Source: Chryseobacterium nepalense (lineage in GTDB: Bacteria; Bacteroidota; Bacteroidia; Flavobacteriales; Weeksellaceae). Taken from it: DNA of 64,000 nucleotides. The position numbers and the translations under genes are program-made. Shown here in pieces: positions 15,786 through 24,177 of the stretch (position 1 is its first letter; the number at the start of each line of letters is the position of its first letter). The DNA lies in NCBI RefSeq assembly GCF_023195755.1, contig NZ_CP096203.1, forward strand, positions 2,666,001 to 2,730,000, read 5' to 3'. Under the pieces are notes generated by a model. The model did not search any database. It saw only the letters and a program-made list of their open reading frames with translations, and was not told where the DNA came from.

Positions 15786-17777
15786 TTATCCTTTCAAAGC
15801 AGCAATTTCATCTCTTAATTTTGCGGCTTTAATGAAATCCAGGTTTTTCGCCGCAGATTCCATTTCTTTCTGTTTTTGGGCGATTACCTTTTCAATATCT
15901 TCATTGGTATAGCTTGCTTTGGCCTCTGCAACTTTCTGAAGGATCTCTTTTTGGGTATACTTTTCATCGGGGAAATCTTTCGTTCTTCCCACTAAGCTTT
16001 CAGAAATCTTTTTATTTAAAGCAACAGGCACTTTTCCGTGTTGTTGGTTGTATTCCATTTGCTTAGCTCTACGATATTCGGTTTCATCCAGGGTGGCCTG
16101 CATGGATTTGGTGATCTTATCGGCATACATAATAGCTCTACCATTAAGGTTCCTTGCGGCACGGCCTACTGTTTGGATCATAGACCGGCGGCTTCTGAGC
16201 ATTCCTTCTTTATCAGCATCTAGAATGGCAACCAGTGAAACTTCCGGTAAATCAAGCCCTTCTCTTAATAGATTAACTCCAATAAGAACGTCAAAAAGAC
16301 CGACTCTCAGGTCCTGCATGATCTGAATACGCTCAAGGGTTTCAACATCAGAGTGGATGTATCTTGTTCTGATTCCGAATTTTGTAAAATATTTAGTTAA
16401 TTCTTCGGCCATCTTCTTCGTGAGGGTCGTTACCAGAACTCTTTCGTCAAGATCAGCTCTTTTCTGGATTTCCTCCATTAAATCATCAATCTGATTAATT
16501 GTAGGTCTGATTTCAATAATGGGATCCAAAAGACCGGTCGGACGAATAATCTGCTCAATATATGCTCCGCCGGTTTTTTCAAGTTCATAGTCTGCAGGCG
16601 TGGCGGAAACATAAATAACCTGGTTCTGAATCGCTTCAAACTCTTCAAACTTTAAAGGTCGGTTGTCCATTGCGGCAGGAAGCCTGAAACCATACTCCAC
16701 CAGAGATTCTTTCCTGCTTCGGTCTCCGCCGTACATCGCATGTACCTGGGGAACCGTAACGTGGCTTTCATCAATTACCATCAGATAATCTTTTGGAAAA
16801 TAGTCGAGAAGGCAGAAAGGCCTTGTTCCCGGTAATCTTCCGTCAAGATATCTCGAATAATTTTCAATTCCCGAGCAATAGCCTAATTCCTTAATCATTT
16901 CAAGATCCAGTTCGGTACGTTCCTGCAATCTTTTGGCTTCGAGAGGTTTTTCTACTGAATTAAAAAAATCAACCTGTTTTACGAGATCATCCTGAATATT
17001 CCGGATGGCGCCATTCAATGTTTCTTTTGAGGTTACGAAAAGATTGGCAGGATAAATCTGAATCTGTTCAAAACTGGAAGTTACATTTCCGGAAACAGGG
17101 TCGAAGCTTTGAATTTTTTCAATCTCATCTCCGAAAAACTGAATTCTCACCGCATTATCGGCATACGCCGGGAAAACGTCAATAACATCTCCTTTTACAC
17201 GAAATGTTCCTCTTTGAAACTCATTCAATGTCCTGGAATATAAAGCGTTAACTAAAGAATGAAGAAGTGCCGTGCGTGTTACTTTCTCTCCGATAGCAAT
17301 CGAAATAAGAGATTTATGAAATTCCGTAGGATTACCGATACCGTAAATACATGACACCGAAGCTACAATTAAAACATCTCTTCTTCCCGAAAGCAGACTT
17401 GCCGTAGCAGAAAGCCTTAATTTTTCGACTTCTTCATTGATACTGAGGTCTTTCTCAATATAAGTTCCGGTAGTGGCAATGTAGGCTTCCGGCTGATAAT
17501 AGTCGTAGTAGCTGACGAAATATTCAACGGCATTCTCAGGAAAAAATTCTTTAAATTCCATGAAAAGCTGTGCTGCCAGTGTTTTATTATGGGCCAGAAC
17601 CAGCGTTGGTTTCTGAACATTCTGAACGACGTTCGCTACCGTAAAAGTTTTCCCGGATCCGGTAACTCCTAAAAGGGTCTGGTATTTTTCACCAATTTTA
17701 ATACCTTCGGTAAGTTTTTCAATAGCTTGTGGCTGGTCTCCGGTAGGTTTATATTCTGATTGAAGTTTGAATTGCAT
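15786..17777 (-). CDS. uvrB: UvrB, excinuclease ABC subunit B
   Basis: UvrB is the damage-verifying helicase-like subunit of nucleotide excision repair, handed DNA by UvrA and joined by UvrC. The 663-residue length is typical. Visible are Walker A GVTGSGKT (37-44), the DNA-wedging beta-hairpin SYYDYYQPEAYI (about 89-100), the DESH Walker B (VIDESHVTVPQ), motif VI (QTVGRAARN) and the C-terminal UVR motif that contacts UvrC (MESAAKNLDFIKAAKLRDEI). It starts at the ATG at 17777. uvrA and uvrC are not in the window. Confidence 0.98.
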   Translation of the reverse strand: MQFKLQSEYKPTGDQPQAIEKLTEGIKIGEKYQTLLGVTGSGKTFTVANVVQNVQKPTLVLAHNKTLAAQLFMEFKEFFPENAVEYFVSYYDYYQPEAYIATTGTYIEKDLSINEEVEKLRLSATASLLSGRRDVLIVASVSCIYGIGNPTEFHKSLISIAIGEKVTRTALLHSLVNALYSRTLNEFQRGTFRVKGDVIDVFPAYADNAVRIQFFGDEIEKIQSFDPVSGNVTSSFEQIQIYPANLFVTSKETLNGAIRNIQDDLVKQVDFFNSVEKPLEAKRLQERTELDLEMIKELGYCSGIENYSRYLDGRLPGTRPFCLLDYFPKDYLMVIDESHVTVPQVHAMYGGDRSRKESLVEYGFRLPAAMDNRPLKFEEFEAIQNQVIYVSATPADYELEKTGGAYIEQIIRPTGLLDPIIEIRPTINQIDDLMEEIQKRADLDERVLVTTLTKKMAEELTKYFTKFGIRTRYIHSDVETLERIQIMQDLRVGLFDVLIGVNLLREGLDLPEVSLVAILDADKEGMLRSRRSMIQTVGRAARNLNGRAIMYADKITKSMQATLDETEYRRAKQMEYNQQHGKVPVALNKKISESLVGRTKDFPDEKYTQKEILQKVAEAKASYTNEDIEKVIAQKQKEMESAAKNLDFIKAAKLRDEIAALKG

Positions 17778-17799
17778 AGATAATTGTGATCTTATCTAA

Positions 17800-17807
17800 C
17801 AAAAATA
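17800..17807 (-). promoter_or_regulatory. -7 element of uvrB
   Basis: Minus-strand TATTTTTG, an exact TAnnTTTG match, 22 bases before the uvrB ATG. Confidence 0.45.
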
Positions 17808-17882
17808 CGAAAGATATATTTGTCATTTAAAGTATTCACTCACTGAAAAATGTTTTTAATTACAGAAATATTGTAAAATACA

Positions 17883-17910
17883 AAAGCACTCCTTTGGAGT
17901 GCTTTTTTTT
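17883..17910 (-). terminator. Terminator of the M56 sensor gene
   Basis: Perfect 10-bp stem AAAGCACTCC / GGAGTGCTTT with a 3-base loop. Reading leftwards it is followed by TTTTGTATTTT. The plus strand has an even better T-tract but no plus-strand gene ends here. Confidence 0.7.
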
Positions 17911-17913
17911 AAT

Positions 17914-19308
17914 TTACTCGAAAGACATTGTTAGTGACATTTTCATTCCGTATGGAACAGCTTTTCCATCTTTTTCTGCAGGTTTCCAGACCACATTTTC
18001 ATTGGCTTTCTTAAATGCAGAAACTGCTTCATCATTAAAGGTTTTGTTATTGCCGGCAGGGTTGATATTGGTAACACGTCCATTTTCATCAACCGTGTAA
18101 GTAATGTCTGTTTTCATCATTTTTTGTTCTTTTCCATGTGTGATTTTAGATGCGTCAAATAAGCTGGCTACTTTATTTCTTAGCTCATTTTGGCCTCCGG
18201 GATATTCTGCAACAGTAGTAGTACTTTGTAAATTGCTGTCGATTTTCGGTTGTATTTCCGAAGATTTATCGGTGCTTTTCTCTTTTTCCAGGCTCATTTT
18301 GCCTGAAGGAAGAAAGTTATTGGCAGGATTATCTTTTGTTTTTTCGACTGTTGAACTATCTTTCGCTGAAGATTTTATGTGTTCTTCTGCAAAATTTTCT
18401 GCTTTGTTTTCAGAATCTTTTTCTGGCATTTCCGGGAATGTTTTGGCTGCGCTTTCTACGTTTCCGGCATATGTTTTCTGTACAAATAATCCGAAAGCGA
18501 TAAGTAATACAGGAATGCTGATTACTTTTTTGATGATGGTCATTTTAGACTTTTTAGTGTTCATCATAATAAATCTTTTTTTGGTGTTATTAAAATTGAA
18601 TGTATGGGTAAGGTTATAGTTTTGATTTAAAATAATTTCGTCCAGAATTAAATTCTGATAATCTTTTATGTTGAAATCATTTTTTAAGACAGATTCATCT
18701 GCCAGAAATTCATGATTGGTAATAATGGCTTTTCGGTAAAAAAATATCGAAGGATTGAACCAGGTAAAGGCTTTCAGGATTTCAATAATTATAACATCGA
18801 CGCTGTGCTTCTGTTCGAGGTGGCTTTTTTCATGCAGAAAAATCCGTGGATCTATTTTACTGTCAATGAGATAATTTTCCCCTAAATAAATAGTATTCCA
18901 AAAGCTAAAAGGAGAGGTATGCTCTTTGGTAATCAGGATATTTTGGTTGTGATACTTTATCCTCTTGCCCTTCATCTTTTTAATTGCTAAAAATGAATGG
19001 ATCAACTTTATTAAAAAAATCAGGGTAATAGTTCCGTAAATAATCCAGAGCCAGTTAATTAAGTTAAAATTTTCCTGTACCTTAGTAATGTCTAAAACCT
19101 GTTGTGTTGTTTCAACGGTCGTTTGAATTCGGTTACTCGGTTTTAAGTTTTCCGATTGAATAGAAATAAATGGAACGGCATAAGAAAACAGAATAGAAAA
19201 CATTAGGTAAAACCTGTTGAACCGATAAATTTTTTCCTTTTGTAACAACACATAGTATACGGCCAGAAGCATAGAAGACCCTAAAATTATTTTTAAAATA
19301 ATCATCAT
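17914..19308 (-). CDS. M56 (BlaR1-type) membrane metallopeptidase with TonB-like C-terminal domain
   Basis: 464 residues. Membrane helices lie at about 2-20, 35-50 and 85-105, followed by a zinc protease site at 159-163 (FLHEKSHLEQKH) and a downstream Glu in NHEFLADESVL, as in BlaR1/MecR1. A further hydrophobic segment (IPVLLIAFGLFVQKTYA) leads to a periplasmic linker rich in Lys, Glu and Ser. The end (about 370-464; VTNINPAG, NENVVWKPAEKDGKAVPYGMKMSLTM) resembles a TonB C-terminal domain. BlaR1 has a penicillin sensor there instead, so the signal is probably different. It overlaps the BlaI-type gene by four bases (ATGA), so the pair forms one sensor-repressor unit. Confidence 0.88.
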   Translation of the reverse strand: MMIILKIILGSSMLLAVYYVLLQKEKIYRFNRFYLMFSILFSYAVPFISIQSENLKPSNRIQTTVETTQQVLDITKVQENFNLINWLWIIYGTITLIFLIKLIHSFLAIKKMKGKRIKYHNQNILITKEHTSPFSFWNTIYLGENYLIDSKIDPRIFLHEKSHLEQKHSVDVIIIEILKAFTWFNPSIFFYRKAIITNHEFLADESVLKNDFNIKDYQNLILDEIILNQNYNLTHTFNFNNTKKRFIMMNTKKSKMTIIKKVISIPVLLIAFGLFVQKTYAGNVESAAKTFPEMPEKDSENKAENFAEEHIKSSAKDSSTVEKTKDNPANNFLPSGKMSLEKEKSTDKSSEIQPKIDSNLQSTTTVAEYPGGQNELRNKVASLFDASKITHGKEQKMMKTDITYTVDENGRVTNINPAGNNKTFNDEAVSAFKKANENVVWKPAEKDGKAVPYGMKMSLTMSFE

Positions 19309-19679
19309 TTTTCATCAATTTGCTTGTCAATAATTTCTCTGAGTTCTTTCAATTCTTCTTGTGAAAGTTTAGCATTAGACGTGAAAAAAGAGGCAAACTG
19401 CGTCACGGAATTATTAAAAAAACGGTCAATCATGGAAGACATTTCTTCCTTAAAATATTCTCCCTTTGCGACTTTCGGATAATATTCGCGAGAATTTCCA
19501 TACAGTGTATACCCCACAAAATCTTTATTCTGCATTCTTTTCAGGAGTGTCGCGATTGTTGTTGTTGCAGGTTTAGGGTCCGGATAAGATTCTAAAATAT
19601 CTTTCATGAAAACCTTTTCTTTTTCCCAGAGTATTTCCATAAGATCTTTTTCAGAATCGGTTAGTTTTATTTCTTTCAT
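19305..19679 (-). CDS. BlaI/MecI/CopY family repressor
   Basis: The 124-residue product is a winged-helix repressor with the family's opening (LTDSEKDLMEILWEKEKVFMKDIL) and recognition region (KPATTTIATLLKRMQNKDFVGY). The C-terminal helices (SMIDRFFNNSVTQFASFFTSNAKLSQEELKELREII) form the dimer. The partner M56 protease downstream is expected to cleave or inactivate it on signal. The gene's own upstream region carries two TACA...TGTA palindromes. One of them covers the -7 element of its promoter, so it very likely represses itself. No beta-lactamase gene is nearby. Confidence 0.93.
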   Translation of the reverse strand: MKEIKLTDSEKDLMEILWEKEKVFMKDILESYPDPKPATTTIATLLKRMQNKDFVGYTLYGNSREYYPKVAKGEYFKEEMSSMIDRFFNNSVTQFASFFTSNAKLSQEELKELREIIDKQIDEK

Positions 19680-19683
19680 ATTC

Positions 19684-19695
19684 TACAGATTTGTA
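19684..19695. promoter_or_regulatory. BlaI-type half-site pair, second operator
   Basis: TACA-GATT-TGTA, a 4-4-4 palindrome, 5 bases upstream of the BlaI ATG (19679) and within the predicted 5' leader. It shares its TACA/TGTA arms with the stronger site at 19701. Confidence 0.5.
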
Positions 19696-19700
19696 ATTGT

Positions 19701-19736
19701 TTCTACAAATGTAGAATAAAAATTTAAACCGGCAAA
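19701..19736 (-). promoter_or_regulatory. Promoter of blaI-type operon with overlapping operator
   Basis: Minus-strand TTTG (19736-19733), 19 bases, then TACATTTG (19713-19706): an exact Bacteroidota -33/-7 pair. The -7 lies inside the perfect palindrome TTCTACA-AA-TGTAGAA (19701-19716), whose TACA/TGTA core fits known BlaI/MecI operators. A bound repressor would block the polymerase directly. Confidence 0.75.
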
Positions 19737-19788
19737 TTTTTGTGGCACTATTTTTCCATTCTTCAGCAAAATAATCCATCTTAATCAT

Positions 19789-21009
19789 ATGAAAACCAAT
19801 AAATTTTATATTTCAGCGGTCAGTTTGTTTCTTATTCTGGCATCATGTAAAGAAGGCAAAATTAATGCTCAGCAGGCGGGAAGCGACGGAAGTGTTGAAA
19901 CAAAAGCACCGAATTCTCCGGAATATAAACCTGCCTTTACCGGACAGACGAGAATTAAAGCAGTAAAAACTTCAACACCTTACAATGTTGAAGTCTTGAG
20001 TAAAGATTTAGGGAAGCCCTGGGGAATTATTAACCTTCCGGACGGAAGACTTCTGATTACGGATAAAAGGGGATATATGAATATTGTTTCCACTGACGGA
20101 AAGCAAATCTCAAAAATTGATGGATTCCCGAAAGTTGATTCCAAAGGTCAGGGCGGAATGCTTGATGTCGCTTTAGATCCGGATTTCGCTACCAACAATA
20201 TTATTTACTTTAGTTTTTCAGAACCTTATGAAAAGGGAAATCATACGGCGGTAGGAAAAGGAAAATTGTCTCCTGATTTTAAAACTATTTCTGAGGTGAA
20301 AGTTATATTCCGTGCAACTCCAACCTATGATGGAGATAAACATTACGGAAGCAGACTGGCTTTCGATAAAGATGGAAATTTATTTGTGAGCACAGGAGAA
20401 CGGTCCGATAAGCAGACAAGAGTGTACGCACAGCGAACAGATAATTATTTAGGTAAAATATTAAAAATCACAAAAGAAGGAAAGCCTGCTCCCGGTAATC
20501 CATTTATCGGTAAAGCAGGGTTTAAACCCGAAATTTATGCATATGGAATCAGAAATCCTCAGGGAATGGCCATTGATCCCAACGGAAATCTCTGGGATGT
20601 GGAAATGGGACCGAGAGGTGGTGACGAAATTAATTTAATTAAAGCCGGAAAAAATTACGGATGGGGCGATGTTACCTACGGAATTGAATATTCCGGTGAA
20701 AAAATAAATAACGGAACGACTCAAAAAGCAGGAACTGAGCAGCCGGTATATTACTGGGATCCGGTAATCTCTCCAAGTGGTGTTACTTTTTACACCGGAA
20801 ATATTGATGAATGGAAAGGAAACCTGATGATCGGATGTCTCAGCGGAGAACATATCAACAGAATTGTAATGAAGGATAATAAAGTAGTTGGAGAAGAAAG
20901 GCTTTTGTCAGACGAGAAAGAACGTTTTCGTGATGTGCTGAACGGAAGTGATGGCAATTTGTATGCGGTAACCGACAGCGGAAAACTATACAGAATTTCA
21001 AAAAAATAA
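19789..21009 (+). CDS. PQQ-dependent sugar dehydrogenase lipoprotein (YliI-like)
   Basis: 406 residues with a lipoprotein signal ending at Cys20 (LILASC). The mature part is a six-bladed propeller of the glucose/sorbosone dehydrogenase family: LGKPWGIINLPDGRLLITDKRG, GGMLDVALDPDFATNNIIYFSFSEP, GSRLAFDKDGNLFVSTGER, IRNPQGMAIDPNGNLWDVEMGPRGGDEINLI and YWDPVISPSGVTFYTG. Relatives oxidise aldose sugars outside the cytoplasmic membrane using pyrroloquinoline quinone; no PQQ synthesis gene is in the window. Its start is 73 bases from the BlaI operator on the other strand, so control by that repressor is possible but unproven. Confidence 0.92.
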   Translation: MKTNKFYISAVSLFLILASCKEGKINAQQAGSDGSVETKAPNSPEYKPAFTGQTRIKAVKTSTPYNVEVLSKDLGKPWGIINLPDGRLLITDKRGYMNIVSTDGKQISKIDGFPKVDSKGQGGMLDVALDPDFATNNIIYFSFSEPYEKGNHTAVGKGKLSPDFKTISEVKVIFRATPTYDGDKHYGSRLAFDKDGNLFVSTGERSDKQTRVYAQRTDNYLGKILKITKEGKPAPGNPFIGKAGFKPEIYAYGIRNPQGMAIDPNGNLWDVEMGPRGGDEINLIKAGKNYGWGDVTYGIEYSGEKINNGTTQKAGTEQPVYYWDPVISPSGVTFYTGNIDEWKGNLMIGCLSGEHINRIVMKDNKVVGEERLLSDEKERFRDVLNGSDGNLYAVTDSGKLYRISKK

Positions 21010-21033
21010 TCTTATTGTAGTCTTTTATATAAA

Positions 21034-21068
21034 GGTTCGGGCTCAAAACGAAGTTTTGAGCCCGAACC
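21034..21068. terminator. 16-bp perfect hairpin between convergent genes
   Basis: GGTTCGGGCTCAAAAC and its exact complement flank a GAA loop. It lies 4 bases beyond the tnaA stop and 24 beyond the sugar dehydrogenase stop. T-tracts are modest on both sides (GATTTT on plus, CTTTATAT on minus), but the stem is very stable. Confidence 0.65.
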
Positions 21069-21072
21069 GATT

Positions 21073-22449
21073 TTAAGCTTCCTCAAGCTGAACCGTGAAA
21101 TGTCTTAACAGATCCGGCTCCCAGGTTATTTTATAGCCTTTTGCAATTTCGTCACGTCTTTCATAAACGTTTTTGATAGCAGCAGCAATATAATCCATAT
21201 GGTTATTGGTATACGTTCTTCTTGGGATGGCCAGACGTACAAGCTCAAGCTTCGGATAGCGGTTTTCTCTTGTTTCAGGATCTCTGTCGGCCAATAATGT
21301 CCCGATTTCTACGGTTCTGATTCCGGCTTCTTTATAGATTTCAAGTCCCAATGTTTGTGCAGGATATTCCGAGCGGTCAACTTTTGGAAGGAAATTCAAA
21401 GAATCAATGAAAACAGCATGTCCGCCAATAGGTTTTTGAACCGGAATTCCGTATTCGATTAATTTATTTCCAAGATATTCCACCTGGGAAATTCGGCTTT
21501 CTAAATAAGCAAATTCTGTCGCTTCATCAAGACCAACTGCCAAAGCGGCCATGTCTCTTCCGGCCATTCCACCGTAGGTAATGAAACCTTCATAAATAAT
21601 GGTAAAATTAGAAGCTTTTCTGAAAACTTCTTCATCATTTAAAGCGATAAAACCTCCGATATTTACCAATCCGTCTTTTTTAGAACTCATCGTCATCCCG
21701 TCACCGTAAGAGAAAATTTCTTTACAGATTTCTTTGATGCTTCTGTTTTCCTGTCCGGCTTCTCTTTTTTTGATGAAATAGGCATTCTCAGCAAATCTCG
21801 CTGAATCAAAAAATACAGGTACTCCATATTTATCAGAAAGTTCTTTCACCGCTTTCATGTTTTCCAGGGATACAGGCTGTCCCCCAGATGAATTGCAGGT
21901 AATGGTAATCAGGCAGAAAGGGATATTTTCTTTTGGATACTTTTTATAAACTTCTTCAAGTTTTTCAATATTGATATTTCCTTTGAATGGGTGAAGATCA
22001 TTAATGTCAAAAGCTTCATCGATCGTACAGTCGATAGCGTGAGCTTTTCTGAATTCAATATGCCCTTTTGTGGTGTCAAAATGAGAGTTTCCGGGTACTA
22101 CATCTCCTTCTTTTACCAAAACGGAAAACAGAACATTTTCTGCAGCTCTTCCCTGGTGAGTTGGTAAAAGATATTTAAAGCCTGTGATATTCTGTACAGT
22201 CTGGTGAAGCTGCTCAAAAGAACGTGATCCGGCATAGCTTTCATCCCCCATCATTAAAGCGCCCCACTGTCTGTCAGACATTGCTCCCGTTCCGGAATCG
22301 GTAAGAAGGTCGATAAAAACCTGTGAAGATTTTAGATTAAATAAATTATAGTTTGCTTCTTTAAGCCACTGTTCTCTTTCTTCTCTTGTAGACTGACGGA
22401 TTTCCTCAATCATTTTAATGCGGAAAGGTTCCGCGTACGGTAAATTCAT
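21073..22449 (-). CDS. tnaA: Tryptophanase
   Basis: Tryptophanase cleaves L-tryptophan to indole, pyruvate and ammonia with PLP. The 458-residue product from the ATG at 22449 (MNLPYAEPFRIKMIEEIRQ) lines up with the usual start; upstream in-frame starts at 22506 and 22509 add an unlikely 20 residues. Signatures are FIDLLTDSGTGAMSDRQWGALMMGDESYAGSRSF, LPTHQGRAAE, NSSGGQPVSL, FDSARFAENAYFIK and the cofactor Lys in MSSKKDGLVNIGG. Tyrosine phenol-lyase is the close alternative. Its substrate Arg sits in a 'MERG' motif, where this protein has VEIG as tryptophanases do, so I favour tryptophanase. Confidence 0.93.
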   Translation of the reverse strand: MNLPYAEPFRIKMIEEIRQSTREEREQWLKEANYNLFNLKSSQVFIDLLTDSGTGAMSDRQWGALMMGDESYAGSRSFEQLHQTVQNITGFKYLLPTHQGRAAENVLFSVLVKEGDVVPGNSHFDTTKGHIEFRKAHAIDCTIDEAFDINDLHPFKGNINIEKLEEVYKKYPKENIPFCLITITCNSSGGQPVSLENMKAVKELSDKYGVPVFFDSARFAENAYFIKKREAGQENRSIKEICKEIFSYGDGMTMSSKKDGLVNIGGFIALNDEEVFRKASNFTIIYEGFITYGGMAGRDMAALAVGLDEATEFAYLESRISQVEYLGNKLIEYGIPVQKPIGGHAVFIDSLNFLPKVDRSEYPAQTLGLEIYKEAGIRTVEIGTLLADRDPETRENRYPKLELVRLAIPRRTYTNNHMDYIAAAIKNVYERRDEIAKGYKITWEPDLLRHFTVQLEEA

Positions 22450-22532
22450 GATAGTATTTATTAGATTGTTTGTAAGAATTTTTATTTGAAATAATTTCAA
22501 ATTCATCAAAGGATAATGTGTTTAAAGCTTTA

Positions 22533-23150
22533 CTACTCTGGAGCTTTAAAGATATTATCATCGGAGTGGAATCCTGCAACGCCACCGCTTACCGCAAATT
22601 TCATTGCAGAAGCCGCTGTCATGCCCACTACCGGTTTGATGTTTTTTTCTTCCGTAACAATTACCCATCCTGAAATGGCGTAAGAATGCGGCAGGTAAAC
22701 CGCTACATAATTATGTTTTTCCACGTCTGCCATTTCCTTCTGGGTGAGAAAGCCTATTCTCCAGATTTCAGGATGTTCATTGGTTTTTACCCAGACAGGA
22801 TCGTTGAATTTTTTCTTATCTCCTACGAATGAAGACATGACATCTTTTGTAGGGGTATAAATGTGCTTAACGCCCGGAGTTTTTTCAAGAAGACGATCCA
22901 TGGCATCAAAAAAGAACCGTCCGACTACAAATTTGTTTCCTAAATATCCTAAAATTGCTGTAAATACGATGGTTGAAATAAAAACCAGCCCGGGAATCTC
23001 TTTGGCTACCGAAGGAATAATATTGTCAATGGAGGTCACTACATACCAGATGACAAACATCGTCAGTCCGATAGGACCAATAATGACAAGTCCCTGAAAG
23101 AAGTTTTTCAGGAAAAAATTGGCAATATTTTCAAACGTCAGCTTTTTCAA
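22533..23150 (-). CDS. DUF502 family membrane protein
   Basis: 205 residues with two membrane helices (about 18-38 and 52-72). The DUF502 phrases GLVIIGPIGLTMFVIWYVV, IPGLVFISTIVFTAILGYLG, TPGVKHIYTPTKDVMSSF and VYLPHSYAISGWVIVTEEKNI are all present. Function unknown; plant and bacterial members are envelope proteins. The start appears to be a TTG at 23150: no in-frame ATG precedes it before an upstream stop, and the next Met lies inside the first membrane helix. miaE ends 15 bases upstream, so the two are likely co-transcribed. Confidence 0.85.
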   Translation of the reverse strand: MKKLTFENIANFFLKNFFQGLVIIGPIGLTMFVIWYVVTSIDNIIPSVAKEIPGLVFISTIVFTAILGYLGNKFVVGRFFFDAMDRLLEKTPGVKHIYTPTKDVMSSFVGDKKKFNDPVWVKTNEHPEIWRIGFLTQKEMADVEKHNYVAVYLPHSYAISGWVIVTEEKNIKPVVGMTAASAMKFAVSGGVAGFHSDDNIFKAPE

Positions 23151-23165
23151 TTTTAAAATATAGTT

Positions 23166-23747
23166 TTATCCGTGGATGGTTTCTCCTTTTCCGTAAGACT
23201 GGATAATTTTTGCTTCATATTCCAGCCATTCTTCCCATCTTGCATTTACTTTCTGCTCATCGCCCAATTGTCTTGCAAATCCTATGAATGTGGTGTAATG
23301 ATTGGCTTCGGAGATCATTAATTCTCTGTAGAACGTTTTAAGCTCTTCATCTTTTATATTCTCGGTAAGCACTTTGAATCGTTCACAGCTCCTTGCTTCG
23401 ATCATGGCCGCAAAAAGCATCTTATCAACAATAAGATCATCTCTGTTGCCTCCTTTCTGGATGAAGTTGACCAATTCGTTCACATAATCATCTTTTCGGG
23501 TACGGCCAAATATGTATCCTCTCTTTTTAATAATCTCATGAACCTGTCTGAAATGTTCCAGCTCTTCCTGCGCGATGGCAAGAAGTTCGGTTACGATTTC
23601 AGGATATTCAGGAAGCATTGTGATCAGCCCGATAGCATTGGTAGCCGCTTTTTGCTCACACCAGGCATGATCCGTTAAAATTTCTTCAATGTTTCCTTCT
23701 GCAATATTTGCCCACCTGGGATCGGTAGGAAGTTTCAACTTAAACAT
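23166..23747 (-). CDS. miaE: MiaE, tRNA-(ms2io6A37) hydroxylase
   Basis: MiaE hydroxylates the isopentenyl side chain of ms2i6A at position 37 of certain tRNAs, using a ferritin-like di-iron centre. The 193-residue product shows the two di-iron helix pairs: HAWCEQKAATNAIGLI with EELEHFRQVH, and MIEARSCERFKVL with MISEANHYTTFIGFA. It starts at the ATG at 23747. The window also encodes MiaB, which supplies the methylthio group of the same nucleoside, some 20 kb away. DUF502 follows after 15 bases. Confidence 0.95.
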   Translation of the reverse strand: MFKLKLPTDPRWANIAEGNIEEILTDHAWCEQKAATNAIGLITMLPEYPEIVTELLAIAQEELEHFRQVHEIIKKRGYIFGRTRKDDYVNELVNFIQKGGNRDDLIVDKMLFAAMIEARSCERFKVLTENIKDEELKTFYRELMISEANHYTTFIGFARQLGDEQKVNARWEEWLEYEAKIIQSYGKGETIHG

Positions 23748-23904
23748 GTTTCAAATTTTGTGTAAAATTAAAATATTTTGTGATATGACAGAAGTTTTAT
23801 TTTGTTTGAAAATTTTCATTTAAATTCATGTTTTTTATGAATTATGTAAACTTGATGGTACTTTTTTTGTTATTGTTTTAAAACCAATTAAAAATATAAA
23901 CATT

Positions 23905-24138
23905 ATGGAAACAATTACAGCTATTAAAAGTAAAATGAATGCCTTACTTGCATTTGCATTTTCAGTATTCATGTCTATTTTTTCGTTTGCACAAGATACT
24001 GCCGGTGGGGTAGTTACTACAGAAAACAATACCACAACCACCACAGAATGGTATGCCAATCCGGTGTATATTATTGGAGGGGCTATTGTTCTCATTATCA
24101 TTATAGCATTGATAGCGAGGAGCGGAAGAAAAGATTAA
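23905..24138 (+). CDS. Small exported membrane peptide
   Basis: 77 residues and no family I can name. It has a cleavable-looking signal (MNALLAFAFSVFMSIFSFAQ, ending near residue 31) and a Thr/Asn-rich exposed stretch (TTENNTTTTTE). A C-terminal helix (PVYIIGGAIVLIIIIALIA) is followed by a basic end (RSGRKD). This would leave the Thr-rich part outside the cytoplasmic membrane. The ATG at 23905 is followed by a shared hairpin terminator. Confidence 0.6.
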   Translation: METITAIKSKMNALLAFAFSVFMSIFSFAQDTAGGVVTTENNTTTTTEWYANPVYIIGGAIVLIIIIALIARSGRKD

Positions 24139-24147
24139 TAAACAATA

Positions 24148-24177
24148 AAAAACTGCTATTTAATAGCAGTTTTTTTT
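24148..24177. terminator. Bidirectional terminator
   Basis: Stem AACTGCTA / TAGCAGTT followed by eight or more Ts (plus) and preceded by an A-run (T-tract on minus). The acyltransferase stop codon lies within the stem. Confidence 0.8.

Noticed and set aside
17914..19679. Beta-lactam resistance locus
   Set aside because: The BlaI/M56 pair is present but no beta-lactamase or penicillin-binding protein gene adjoins, and the sensor lacks a penicillin-binding domain.
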